Assembly (NCBI GenBank): GCA_030280995.1
Contig: JASXTE010000005.1
Location: 3,631,001 to 3,695,000 of the forward strand
Reading direction: 5' to 3'
DNA length: 64,000 bases
Source: Hemileia vastatrix
Taxonomy: Eukaryota > Basidiomycota > Pucciniomycetes > Pucciniales > Zaghouaniaceae
The first letter of the stretch is position 1, and each line of letters opens with the position of its first letter. This document shows positions 13,311 to 24,010 of the stretch, piece by piece. The notes beneath the pieces were generated by a model. It had not been told where the DNA came from. It was given only the letters and a program-made list of their open reading frames with translations, and made no database searches. The position numbers were made by a program, and so were the translations under genes.

Positions 13311-14243
13311 TTCTTTATTTCATAATGCATAACATAACATTTACATCATGCATTTATCCTTCTAGATTCCTCAAACTACCATTCTCTTTACCTATTATTC
13401 TGCCCTTTCATCAAGGTGTGTTTTTTTCTTTTTCTTACCATTTTCATATGTCTATCTTTCACACATTTTTGCTTCTCTTATCAGATCAGTCAAAAGTTAG
13501 TCCAACAAATCAACAAGGTAAAAAAAGAAGGTAAAATTAGTAGGTAGATCAAAAAAGTATGGGAATTTGTAAAGTCATTGAAAAAAATTTTATTCTTTCA
13601 TGAATTTTTAATAAATAAATATGATATTTCAAGTTACTACACTAAATTAATGAGCCAACAACCTGGTGTTGTATACACGGTAATCATGAGAACATTAAAT
13701 TGTTTCATGGGGTTCATCTTGCCTATACCTTTGGAATGTCCCAAACTTAGTTTCTAGACTTGGTCCACATTTTGGCTTGAGGAATTGTCATTACTATAAA
13801 ACTAGTGAATTTGACTTATCTTATTTATTTATTTATTAATTTATGGAATAATTCTAAATTTTTGGTGATTTTCACGCCTTACTTCAATAAAATGCAGGGG
13901 GAGGGTATTGCCAAATTTTCAAATCTGACATGGAAAAAATTGGTGATACCCACCTCTTGCTTCAATAAAATGCAGGGGAGGGTATTGCCAAGTTTTTCAA
14001 ACAGATATTGATTTTTGTTGACTTAGCTTTATTCAGAAATACAAAATGGGTGGTGAGGTGATAAAATTATGTTGGTGATGAGGTTTTTTACACAGGTGTC
14101 AGTATTATGTTACCATCTGAAATTCCAAAAAGTGCAATATTTTAGAGTCCAGTAAGGAAAAATGGTGTTGAAAGAATCACATGATACAACTAATTTTGAT
14201 AAGATTAAAAGTAACTATTAAATCATGAACCAAAAAAGAATAT
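13311..14243. other. Spacer with a ~78-bp direct duplication
   Basis: No gene is seen. A segment containing CTTCAATAAAATGCAGG followed by GAGGGTATTGCCAA occurs at 13882-13913 and again at 13960-13990. The upstream TTGGTGAT text also repeats, so the duplicated unit is about 78 bp. The rest is AT-rich sequence with simple tracts. Confidence 0.6.
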
Positions 14244-14430
14244 TCATTTCCTTATAGAGAATATACATGACATTGAGCTTTTTGGAAACAGTAGTAATTC
14301 CACTCTCCAAATCATAATCATTGATACCAAAGCCAGTGGAAGTAGAAGTGAAATGAGCCTTTTTATATTTTTATTGATAACTTTTGAACCTCTCCTCCAT
14401 TTACTTAGAATTGATGTCAATTCTCCCATT
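14244..14430 (-). pseudogene. Diverged fragment of Myb/SANT-like family protein
   Basis: Read on the minus strand with one stop, this encodes a peptide resembling the downstream remnant at 14755-15562: both contain FKxYQxKYKKA followed by STGFGI and an acidic ISxGI stretch. The frame is broken (a stop inside KYQ-like text) and only this central segment survives. It is either a tandem duplicate or a second insertion of the same gene family. Identification rests on the sister copy; the family assignment is inference. Confidence 0.5.
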
Positions 14431-14449
14431 TGTTTTCTTTTTTTTTTTT

Positions 14450-14710
14450 ACTACATTTTCATTAAGCATTCAATTTCCTCAACAGATTTATTAGCTTTAA
14501 TGCACTTTATCAAGAAAATGTTCAAAAAAAAAAAAAAAAAAAAAAATTGGAATTCAATTTGAAAGAAAGAAAGAAAGAAAGAAATAAAAAAAAAAAAAAA
14601 AAAACTAGTCATTACACATTTTTATTAAGCATTCAATTTCCTCAACAGATTTATTAGCTTTAACACATTCTATCAAGAAAACTTTTTCTTTTTTTTTTTT
14701 TTTTTTTTTT
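14450..14710. repeat. Duplicated 80-bp segment between homopolymer runs
   Basis: The text containing AAGCATTCAATTTCCTCAAC and TTTATTAGCTTTAA occurs at about 14463-14518 and again at 14627-14682. Between and beside them lie long A runs (14524-14546 and 14586-14603), a GAAA tetranucleotide run (14561-14583) and a T run (14691-14710). The pattern suggests local duplication mediated by the homopolymers. Confidence 0.75.
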
Positions 14711-14754
14711 GAACCATCTTCAAGTTGATACATGAGTTTCATTTAATCCAATTG

Positions 14755-14929
14755 GAAATGGTACTTAAGAGCCTTCTCCACTTTCTTTATCTCAAATTGC
14801 TTCTCTTCCAACTCATGTGCTTTCTCATCCCTCTTTAAAGAGAAGCTCAATTTTCTTCTCCTATTCAAGCTTCAGACTGGCTTGCTTGAGGATCTTCATT
14901 TCATTCATTAGCCTTTTTAGAAATAATAA

Positions 14930-14960
<31 letters not shown>

Positions 14961-15562
14961 GAGATGTGAATATAAAAAAAAAATAAATAAATAAAAAAAC
15001 AACAACTAGACAAGAAATAAAAGCTCACTGGAGTGAGGTCAGGTTGGTTTATATTGCCATAAGGATCTATTGTAAAGATGTCTTGATTTTTGGAAGTCAA
15101 ATGAGGGGAGGATTTAGTAGAAGTAGAAAGAAAAAGATTTCTTTTGAAATCATGTTTTGAGATATCATCTTCACCATCTAACATGTTTTCAGGATTAACT
15201 TTGGCTGGATCTCCAAATATGGAATCCATCTTTTTATAGTAAGGACATAAAGAATCAAGTTGATTGTCTATAGTTTTGATGCCCTTACTGATATCAATGT
15301 CAGTAATACCAAAACCAGTGGAAGATGAAAGAGTCTTAGCCTTCTTGTATTTGGCTTGATAGTGCTTGAAGCATTCAGACATCTGTTTTTGGCAAAAGAT
15401 TAATCCTTCCATCTGTCTTATTTCATAATTCATTGGCCATTAGAAAATAGCCATTGATGTTTGATTCAAGGGGCTGTCCTACTTTAGTTGCCTTCTCAGT
15501 ACCAAAACAAGAATCATAATTAGTTATAGTTTTCAGCCAGTTGATAAATATGAGATGATCAC
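14755..15562 (-). pseudogene. Myb/SANT-like domain protein remnant
   Basis: On the minus strand, reading begins near 15560 with DHLIFINWLKTITNY and a CFGTEK segment, meets a TGA after MANEL, then continues in another frame with FKHYQAKYKKA, TGFGITDIDISKGI, CPYYKKMDSIFG and VNPENML (ORF 15433-14861). A third frame near 14840-14760 gives a charged coiled-coil tail (ELEEKQFEIKKVEKALK). A donor-like GTGAGC at about 15029 could mark an intron. This order (W-x-NY motif, YxxKYKxA, TGxG, CPxxxxMDxIFG, coiled coil) matches the Myb/SANT-like proteins expanded in rusts and oomycetes, known to me from family patterns only. Frameshifts and stops mark it as dead. Confidence 0.55.
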
Positions 15563-15597
15563 CTTTTTTTTTAGTTGAACAGTCTTTTATTTCTCAG

Positions 15598-15680
15598 ATG
15601 AGCATGGGAAAGAGGGAGTAATGGGATTTAAAGAACATCTGGGGGATATGGCTGCCTTTGAGAAGATCTATGATGATGAG
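15598..15680 (+). other. Orphan exon candidate
   Basis: A well-formed acceptor (TTTATTTCTCAG, ending 15597) and donor (GTATGT, starting 15681) bracket 83 nt that read, in phase 2, as a plausible globular or helical peptide containing GKEGVMGFKEHLGDMAAF. I cannot place flanking exons, and the family is not recognised. It may be a relic of a gene destroyed by the surrounding repeats, or chance. Confidence 0.3.
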
Positions 15681-15689
15681 GTATGTTGA

Positions 15690-16220
15690 GATATTTGAAG
15701 ATGAAGAGGAGAAGAAATAAACAGATGAGATGGGGAGGGGTTTTGAATGGATAGAATGAATAGACTGGATGGGAGTGTGCAGCAAGGTAGGGAGGGCTGG
15801 CACATCCAGAAAGTTATCCAAGATGTGGTTATGAAAAATTGAGGATAAAAATGTCAGATAGAGGTGAACATTGACATGTAAAAGGTCTAATAACCCAATT
15901 ATTAGCAAAAATAATTGCAGAAGATAATTGGGGTATAATGATTTTTATCCACAATTAATTTAATTGCAGATTGGTCAACATTGATACCCACTATTATTCT
16001 TATTACTCATACATTCTGTGTAGCTATCAGTTTGTATACATTGTGATACTGCAGCATAGTTGAAACCTAACACTCCACATGCCCTATTGCATGTGTCTAG
16101 CATTTTACTCAGTCCTGGATATACCTAGGCTGACCAAACTTCACTGTCTTGGATATATATATATATTTATAGATATTCCAAACCACTCAAAAACTGACTG
16201 CTCTTCTATCTATCTATTAA
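15690..16220. other. Intergenic DNA downstream of ALG2
   Basis: AT-rich and without a credible gene on either strand. It contains a short TA dinucleotide run near 16157 and presumably the 3' untranslated region of the minus-strand ALG2 gene. The minus-strand frame at 15594-15908 has no protein-like composition. Confidence 0.5.
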
Positions 16221-18040
16221 TCAATTCATCCAATGATATATAAAATAATAAACTAAGCTAATGATAAAAGGTATCACTAAACCCACCACCACCACCACCA
16301 CTTGACTCAAAACAAGATTCTTAAACCTACCCCACCCACCACCACCACCATTAACAACCATCTCTCTTTCAATTCTTCTTTCAACTAAATCAATTAAAAC
16401 TTTCTCCACTTCCTTCACCATCACCTCTTTTGAAAAAAGTGTTTCCACTCTCTTTCTCCCTCTTTGACCCATTTCCATCAACTCATTTTGATCCATCTCA
16501 ATCAATAACTTGATTAAACTTTCACACCATGTGGAAGGGTTGGTAGGTGAGATTCTTAATCCAGTTGAATGGTTGGGATCTTCTTGATGATCGATAATCG
16601 TTTCTTTGGGTCCACCTGAATTGGTAGATAAGATTGGTAAACCTGATGCCATACCTTCTAAAGGTCCGATACCTAAATGTTCATTAGTACTTGTGTAGGC
16701 TAAGATTAGAGTCGATTTGGCTTGAAGAAGGTCAAGTTTTAATTCATGTGAAGCGTTAAGTAAGAAAACCACATCAGCTTCCGAATTAGAAGACGATGAT
16801 GATGATGATGATGATGAGATAAATTGATTGTTTTGATAAATGGCCATAGTGAGAGGATGTAAGGTATTCAAAGTATCATTAATTAACCTCTTCAATCGAT
16901 CAAGTGTTCGTACATTATCCATCACCCTTTCATCATATCCACCCATTAAAACTAATCTCACTAAATGATTCTTTTTCATTTGACTTGCAATGTTAGAATT
17001 AAGTTGAGTTTTAGGATGAGATCGAAAGAGAATAAAAGCATTAACGATCAAGTCCAAATCTTTTTTTGAATCAAATCGATTGATTGATAAAATCGTAGGT
17101 CTTTGACTCATTATCCCATTACTTTCTTCACCAACACTATGATGATGATGATGATCATCCACGTCCACGTCCACATCATGATTGTTGTTGTTGTGCCACT
17201 TAAACCTAAAAGCTCCTAGATCCACACCAGGATAAATCACTTCAGGTGTTACAGAAATTGATTTAAACGTTTCTTTAAAAACATGAGCCGTAAATTGAGA
17301 ATTAACGATAATCATATCGGCATTCGCTGTAGTGACTTGTTCAATCCAATCAAGAGGTACTCTATAACATGTCTTAAATAACCGAAACAGAACATGATGT
17401 AATTGAGATGAAAGTTGAGGTTGAAGAAGAGATTCATGATGAGTTTGATGATGAGAAGAAAAGGGAGAAGAATGATCAGAAAGTAATAAATCAGGAAAAT
17501 GACAATAAAATAAAACCGGGATTCCAGTAGCTAATCGAATGAACGGAATAGCAGCACTCAATTGATCAATAAAGAAGACATCAAAAAGAGGAGTGGAAGA
17601 TGATGATTGAAAAGTCCAAATGCGAATGATGAGGGAAAGAGTGAGATGGAGTTGACGGATTATAGCCAGGAGAGTATGAAATCGACCAGCCAACGTACGG
17701 GGGAAAAGAGAATTTCCAAGGACCTGGACCGTCAAGGTACCTGAAAATCGACCAAGACAATGAAGATAAAATCAGATCAAGACGAAGAGAAGCCACACAA
17801 GATAATTTTGATCAACTATATAAAAATTATAATCCATGAATCAGAAACCACGAAAAACAAACCATCAACGGTCTCAGGAAAGGCGCGATCAGGCGAATGG
17901 AAACTGGTCAAGATTTCCACTGAATGCGTTACTGCTGCTCCTGATTTATGGGCAAGGCCTGCAGCCAAGTCGACGACCAGACGTTCAGCTCCACCGATCC
18001 CAAGATCAGGATGGATGAAACCGATTCGAAGGGGACGCAT
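16221..18040 (-). CDS. ALG2: Alpha-1,3/1,6-mannosyltransferase ALG2
   Basis: Adds the second and third mannoses to the dolichol-linked oligosaccharide on the cytosolic face of the ER. Two exons: 18040-17863 and 17740-16221, with an intron whose donor is GTTTGT and acceptor TTTTCAG; the join gives [12 protein letters not shown] in frame and a 565-residue protein. Residues 6-20 hold the GT4 N-terminal glycine motif ([13 protein letters not shown]); NRFDSKKDL near residue 280 is the donor-binding region; [12 protein letters not shown] near 412 is the EX7E-type motif. Two hydrophobic segments end the protein, as usual for ALG2. Unusual low-complexity inserts (Asn/Asp/His near 180-200 and a Ser run near 370) lengthen it beyond the usual ~500 residues. 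It lies 124 bp downstream of the TAF6 stop. Confidence 0.95.
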
Positions 18041-18164
18041 GGTTTACAGATAAGATGATGGAGAGGGAAAGATACAATGGGTTCTCTTATTACCAGTTTA
18101 TTTTATTCATCCATCAACACTATAACAAATAACAACTATCATCATCTTTTTCAATTATTATTTA

Positions 18165-19410
18165 TCAACTTGCCATCACCACTTCATCCATCTCAACATC
18201 TTCATCTTCACTCATTCCTCCATCTTTGTCACCCCCATCCTTTCCATCTTCATCTCCATTTCCACCACTCCCATCACCTCCCAATCCTTCTTCTTTCTTG
18301 CCATCTCCTGTAGTTTGACTAGTTGCTGAGGCATTGAGACCATCATGCTGTGATTCGACTTTCGTGACACCCAGAGAACTATCACTACTCATTTGGGATT
18401 GGGTTGGCTGGTGTGATGTAGACTGAGAAGGTAATGGTTCAGATTGGATCGGTGTATTCTTGGTGGTAGACGAAGATAAAATCATGTTCTCATCCCCATC
18501 TTCGTCTTTATCATTGTATTTACTACTTGCACCATTTTTATACTCACCCACCCCCCTACCTCTTGAACGCTCACGTCCTCCTCCTACCATCATATGGTCA
18601 TCATCGCCATCAACATCATCATCATCATCATTGGATTGAGCTTCATGATCTTCAGAGGCTTTATCACCAACGACTTCTCTAATCAACCCATATGCTTTTT
18701 TAGTTTTTTCATCCGTTGAGCTTGCCATTAATTTGGCCCCGAAAATCGCACCTACATCCTTTTCTAGTTCATCTTGTGCAGGTATGTCTTTGGTTTCTGA
18801 GCTGAATTCTGCCATTGTATTCTATACTAGCCCAACACATATATTCCCACCACACCACCACAAGAATATATGCAACATAAAAAATTCAGTTGATTGATCA
18901 GACAAAAAATAAAAATACAAATCAAGATAAAATAAAAAATAACTGACAATAGCTTCTTCAAGCAAGAGGACAACATTTAGTTGATCGGTTATCATATCGC
19001 CTTCAAGTCTTTCACCAAAAGCTTTAATATTGGTGACCAAAATTGCTACCGCAGCTTCTCTTCCCAACCATCTCAAGGCAACGACAGCACCCAACCGACT
19101 GTTTAACCCGCCTTCACACAATGCTCGACTGATCGTTCTTAACACTCTAGCTCTCAAGCTGGGATATGCATGAGCAAAACGCGAAAGGATTAAGGAGAGA
19201 AGACTAGCAGCATGGCGACGCTGGTCAATGTGAATGAGTGGGGTATTGGATAGAAAGGAAGTTAACAAGGAAGGAAGGATTTGGTGTAAATAAGGTTCTG
19301 TTTGCAGGTGAGGGTTTTGGAGTATAGATTCTAAAAGAGACAAGGAACGAGGTATAGAATAATGATGAGTTGAAGAGGAAGTAGTAGTATTCGCTGTATT
19401 AGCAGGAGTG

Positions 19411-19457
<47 letters not shown>

Positions 19458-20524
19458 TGTGGTAGCGGCGGTGGTGTTGGTGTTGGAGATGGTAGAATTA
19501 GCGATGGTTTGAGTAATCTGGGCGTGTGATGATGAGCGGAAAGATACATAGAAATCAGTGATTTTTTTGTTTTTTTTTAATCATCATCATCATGACTTAT
19601 GAACCTTTTCTGCAGTGAGTTGAACGAGATATGGGACTAAAGGTTGAAGGCCAGGATCAGCCGATAAGCTAGCAAAAGCGGCGATGGTGTTGGTAGAGTA
19701 CTGTGAAGTAGGTTCAAAAACCGCTCTAGTTAGCCTATCAAAGTAAAGACGCAATTCTTTTGACAACTGCTGTTTTGTTGGAGTGGGAGTGGGTTTGGGA
19801 AGTAAACGTTGTTGATCGGATTTCTTCAACGGGAGTGCGGGATGAGATTCGAGCTCTAAAGATTAGGGGTGAAGGGAAGAGATGAGATGAGATGATGAAG
19901 AGATGAGAGATGATGAAGAGAAGCAGACCAGCTGGGGAAGGATTTTGAGGGATAGTGGGTTGGATGCCTTCAACGGCGAGCCAGTGAGCTGTATTGAGAA
20001 GGAAAAGAAAGATGAGAAAGAGGAAAAAGAAAAAGAAAAAGGAAGAAAAGAAGGAATTATACCAGTATAAGAAGGTTCTCTTGGAACGGGAGGAAGATGA
20101 CTATTGACGATTTTAGCCAAATCGATTTCATGATCGTCGTCAAAATAAAGATGACCGACCGAGGACGTTGTTCTTCTAAAGTGAAGGGTATCAGTAGAAG
20201 CAAAACCCCATTGAGGTTCGATATTTCTGACTCTGAGAGCGAGATCGACATCTTCAGGTAACAGTTTAGTACGATGGGCATGACGCATAAACTTGATACT
20301 CTCTTCGATGATTTGATGAAGTCTGAATTCGACGTCGGCAGCGAGGGTGGCAGCAGCAATATCAGAGAGAGAAGAGATGCCGATGGATTCAGCGACGTCC
20401 TGGAAGAAAGGAGGAGATCGGAATAAGAAAGTAAGTCAGACTGATGGACGAAAGAACGATCCACCTTGATAGTTGCCTTGGGCCATACGGCGGTGAGGAT
20501 TGGAATGGTGGAGCGAGTGGCCAT
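18165..20524 (-). CDS. TAF6: TFIID subunit 6 (TAF6), histone-fold and HEAT domains
   Basis: A core subunit of TFIID (and SAGA-type complexes) in promoter recognition by RNA polymerase II. Six exons fit one frame: 20524-20465, 20399-20063, 19988-19929, 19855-19605, 19517-18948 and 18821-18165, giving 644 residues. Exons 1-2 encode the H4-like histone fold (VWPKATIK; DVAESIGISSLS; KFMRHAHRTKLLPEDVDLAL; RNIEPQWGF). Exon 3 encodes the AHWLAVEGIQPTIPQNPSPA linker typical of TAF6. Exons 4-5 form the HEAT-repeat domain (LTRAVFEPT; EPYLHQILPSLLT; RAVRLR-like helices; RWLGREAAVAIL). Exon 6 is an acidic low-complexity tail. A poly-Thr run from an ACT repeat opens exon 5. The exon 4 donor (GTTCAT) is weak, and exon 6 might contain a further intron. 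Confidence 0.93.
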
Positions 20525-20570
20525 GGATGGGAAAAGGAAGAGAAGAAGGAGAAAGAGAAAGAGGTGTAAT

Positions 20571-20890
20571 AAATATAAAGAAATATAACTAAATATAAAG
20601 AAATATAATAAGTATAAATAAATATAAATAAATATAACTAAATATAATAAATATAAAGAAATATAAAGAAATATAAAGAAATATAATAAGTATAATAAAT
20701 ATAAATAAATATAAAGAAATATAAAGAAATATAAAGAAATATAAAGAAATATAATAAGTATAAATAAATATAAAGAAATATAAAGAAATATAAAGAAATA
20801 TAAAGAAATATAATAAGTATAATAAATATAACTAAATATAATAAATATAACTAAATATAATAAATATAACTAAATATAATTAATAATAAA
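20571..20890. repeat. AAATATAAAGAAATATAA minisatellite upstream of TAF6
   Basis: About 320 bp built almost only from 8-11 bp words: AAATATAAAG, AAATATAATAAG and AAATATAACT. It starts about 50 bp upstream of the TAF6 ATG, so it occupies the core promoter or 5' UTR. It is seen directly as tandem words; any regulatory effect is inference. Confidence 0.9.
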
Positions 20891-21452
20891 TCATCCCAAG
20901 AAAATCTCGGCCAGACACATTCACCATAGACCAATAAAATGCGCTTCTCACACTGAGATCATCCCATTCAAGGTACGTAGCTAATCATATTAGATCAATA
21001 ATCTCTCTCTTGTTTCTTTCTTTCTTTCTTTCTTTTTTCATTAACTCTCAGCTTACTGCTCTTCCGTCATCCTGTTCCTTCCCTCCTGCCATCTCTTCCC
21101 TTCACCTATAATCCTCACCTCTCTCATCTCTGCATTGTAAATTATGTTCCTGCCACTAAACTTTCTCTTCATCTTCACTTCATCACAAGCCACACTCCAA
21201 GCCTTCTTCTAATGATAATCATCCTCTTCATTCACAACTTAAAATCCTTCCTTTCTTTTTTAAATACTCCTCTTCCTTCTCTCCTCACCCCCTTTTCCTA
21301 CCCCTCTCAACTCACGCGCAATCCTTGACTATTTCGTAACTTTCCTTCTTTCAATCATCTCGTTACCCACACTACCACTTCCATAACATCACTCCCTAAT
21401 ACAAACGTGATTTCCTTTTCTTCTTCTCATTCTATGTCTATCATGTCCACAT
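20891..21452. promoter_or_regulatory. Intergenic region upstream of the membrane-protein gene
   Basis: Between the TAF6 promoter minisatellite and the plus-strand gene lies C/T-rich sequence (TTTCTTTCTTTCTTTC near 21014 and long CT stretches to 21440), typical of fungal promoters and 5' UTRs. A CCAAT text occurs near 20929. No coding region is seen. Confidence 0.45.
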
Positions 21453-21571
21453 ATGTCAACTACAACTATGTCTTCTTCTCTTCATCATCGTTCTTCTCCT
21501 TGGAAGCACCCAATTCTTCTTATTGTTTCTGATTCCCCATCAGTTTTCACGAGAACTGAAAAACTGAGAAA

Positions 21572-21606
<35 letters not shown>

Positions 21607-23659
21607 CAAATCAGGTGCCAGAAAAATCAATTTCACACCATATCCCTGTTAATAATATTAATAGTAATAACAATCATATCCCTAATAGTCATTACCATAA
21701 TCATCTTAATAATCAACTTAATTCCTTCAAAACACCTCTTGGAAACCGCTTACAACAGCCTGCCATTATTTCTTCCTTTACTACCACCTCTAAAAATAAG
21801 GATGCCCCCGTGATGGCTTCTAATTCCTCATCCTCATCAACCAAAAAGACCCTTGCCTATCTGGCTAAAGAGTCAGCCCACTCTAATTCCACCCCATCAT
21901 CGTCACCAAACTCTTCTGTACCATCAGCTAAAAATCAAACTCAACGATCAGCGCATAAAGCCCCATCTTCTAACACAACTCTTACGGGTAGTAATAGTAG
22001 TAGTAGGCTTGACGCCTCCTCTAAACTTGATAATGCTGCAGTCCTATCGACTTCCTCCAATTCATCCCCTGATCCCACTTCTGATCTCAATCAACCCGTC
22101 CAAACTATCAACTCCAATAATAACAATAATGATATCAGTAATAATAGTGTCAATAGTCTTAATAGTAATGGTACAAATTCACCTTCATCCGTTGATTTTC
22201 CTGCTTCCTCATCTCAGTCTACCTCCTCATTACGTCACTCAAAAACTGTCTTGGTAGTCGGTATCCTATCCGGTGTTCTGGCTCTCTTAGCTCTTGGTTT
22301 TTTAGTATGGTTTTTTACCCGATATCGTAAGAAAAATAAGGTTAAAGATATTCAAAGACAGACAGAAAGGGAAAGAGAGAATGAGAAAGAGAGAAGGTCT
22401 CCTTTTGAAAAAGCTGTCAGACAAGTCGTCGATCCCAGGCAAATTCGTCGTATTAAAGTTAATTCTCATCATCATCATCATCATCATCATCCTTTAACAC
22501 GTGATAGTATTGCTAGCTTTGGAACTCCCTCAGATGATGAGAGCTTTGAAATCGTTAGTGATGCTAATAGTCCAACGTAAGTGGTGGAATGTGTTTTGTT
22601 TTAAATTTTTTTACTAGTACTTTTTTTATATTGTATATATGTATGACAGGCGGTCGAGATATTAGACTTTTCTCTTTATATATATATATATATGATATAT
22701 TATGGATTTTGTGGATTTTTATAATGCAATAGATCTTAACATTTTCATGTATTCATTTTTGATTTTTATATACTTATATATTCAGGTCCAGGAAATCTCG
22801 TTCAATGCTTTTTCCACCTCAACTTCCACCTATTCAAGCTTTCACACCACCTTCATTAGTCGTTAAAACGACAACCACCACGACGACTACTAGTGACGGT
22901 AAGGGTAGCGTTAAGGGTAGTAGTCATAAGAATGGTGGCTCAAGAGCGGATTCTCAAACTTGTTTATCGTCTTCATCACCACTGTTATCGGCTTCATCTT
23001 TCTCTTCTTCTGCTGCTTTTTTGGCTGGACTGAGAGAAAAAGAAAGACAAAAAGAAAGGGAAATGGAAATGGAAAGAGAATTGGCAAGGGAAAGAGAGAA
23101 AGAAAAAAACAAGATTAATACTGCTAGTAGTAGTACAGAACATTTCTCAGCTCACGACGCTATTTTTTCAGTTTATGAACCACCTAAATTGATGACTACT
23201 ACTTCCCAATATATTACACCAGATCCATCTTGTTCAGATTCTAAAACAAGTCAAAGAGGATTATCTTCATCCTCTTCTGGATCGGCTTTTTCTTCTGTCT
23301 TTTCTTCAGCTTCTTCTTCTCGTACTTCAGATTCATCAAGTGGTGCTTTAGGTTCTTTTAATTGGTCTAGAGTCCAAATCGGATCAGATGGAATAGGAGT
23401 TGGACATTTTGGTACGAGAATGAATGAAGGGAGGGTAATAGGTACTTATAATCAGAATCAGAATCAGAATCATCATCAGAATGATTATCTTTATCATCAT
23501 TCTCCTCTTCAACCTTTTCCTCGTCCTCCTCTTCCTCTTCCTCATCATCATCATCATCAGTATGAACAAGGTCAAGCGCAAAGACAAAGATGCAGTTATG
23601 GATATGGTTATACACAAGCACAGGCACAGGGGCAAGGGCAAGGGCAAGGGCAAGGGTAA
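21453..23659 (+). CDS. Ser/Asn-rich single-pass membrane protein, family unknown
   Basis: Two exons, 21453-22576 and 22786-23659, joined in frame by a GTAAGT donor and a TTCAG acceptor to give about 665 residues. The N-terminal part (to about 260) is rich in Ser, Asn, Thr and Pro; one membrane span follows (about 265-290, VLVVGILSGVLALLALGF), then a basic stop-transfer RYRKKNK, an Arg/Glu helix, a His8 run and a DDESFEIV stretch. Exon 2 adds poly-Thr, a charged coil (about 458-483), Ser runs and a Gln-Gly tail. The layout resembles mucin-like cell-wall sensors (Mid2/Wsc type), but no family motif or clear signal peptide is seen. A 34-nt T run (21573-21606) is read as poly-Phe; it is more likely part of a short intron ending at CAAATCAG, so the true N terminus is uncertain. 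Confidence 0.7.
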
Positions 23660-23686
23660 GGGTAAGGGTAAGGGTAAGGGAAATGA
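23630..23686 (+). repeat. GGGCAA/GGGTAA hexamer array over the stop codon
   Basis: A run of GGGCAA units turns into GGGTAA units. In the gene's frame CAA is Gln and TAA is stop, so the C/T change ends the protein; the array then continues in the 3' UTR. Repeated GGG triplets could form a G-quadruplex on the sense strand. Confidence 0.85.
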
Positions 23687-24010
23687 TAAAAGGTTGTGAA
23701 AATAAAAATAAATAAATAAAAATGAGATGATTTATTTTTAATTTTTAGAGGCGTAGTGGTGTTCCATGTATGTATGTATGGATGGATGGATGGGTGGGTG
23801 GGTGGGATGGTCTAACATCTAATCTGTAATGCAGTTTTTAATAAATTGTGTCATTGGTTGACTATTATTATCAATATTATTATTAATGTTTTTACTTTTT
23901 TATTACATATATGTTGATGAGTGAAATATTAAGTGTGTGTCTTGTGTGGGTGGGTGGGTATGTATAAACAAATATATTTTGTGTATACTAGGGGGGAGGG
24001 AGAGGGAGAG
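23687..24010. other. 3' flank with simple repeats
   Basis: Contains short TGTA, TGGA and TGGG runs (about 23767-23806 and 23947-23958) and presumably the 3' UTR of the membrane-protein gene. It ends in a purine run (GGGGGGAGGGAGAGGGAGAG) abutting the first LTR at 24011. No coding region. Confidence 0.6.

Noticed and set aside
17760..18313. Plus-strand frames over ALG2 exon 1 and the ALG2-TAF6 gap
   Set aside because: Shadows of the minus-strand genes and of the His-rich complement of the TAF6 tail.
23630..23686. GGGTAA repeat as an internal telomere tract
   Set aside because: The unit is GGGTAA/GGGCAA, not TTAGGG, and it grows out of the coding Gln-Gly repeat.
23367..23699. Acidic and Leu-rich frames opposite exon 2 of the membrane-protein gene
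   Set aside because: Complement of Ser/Pro/Gln repeats; the sense frame is spliced and continuous.
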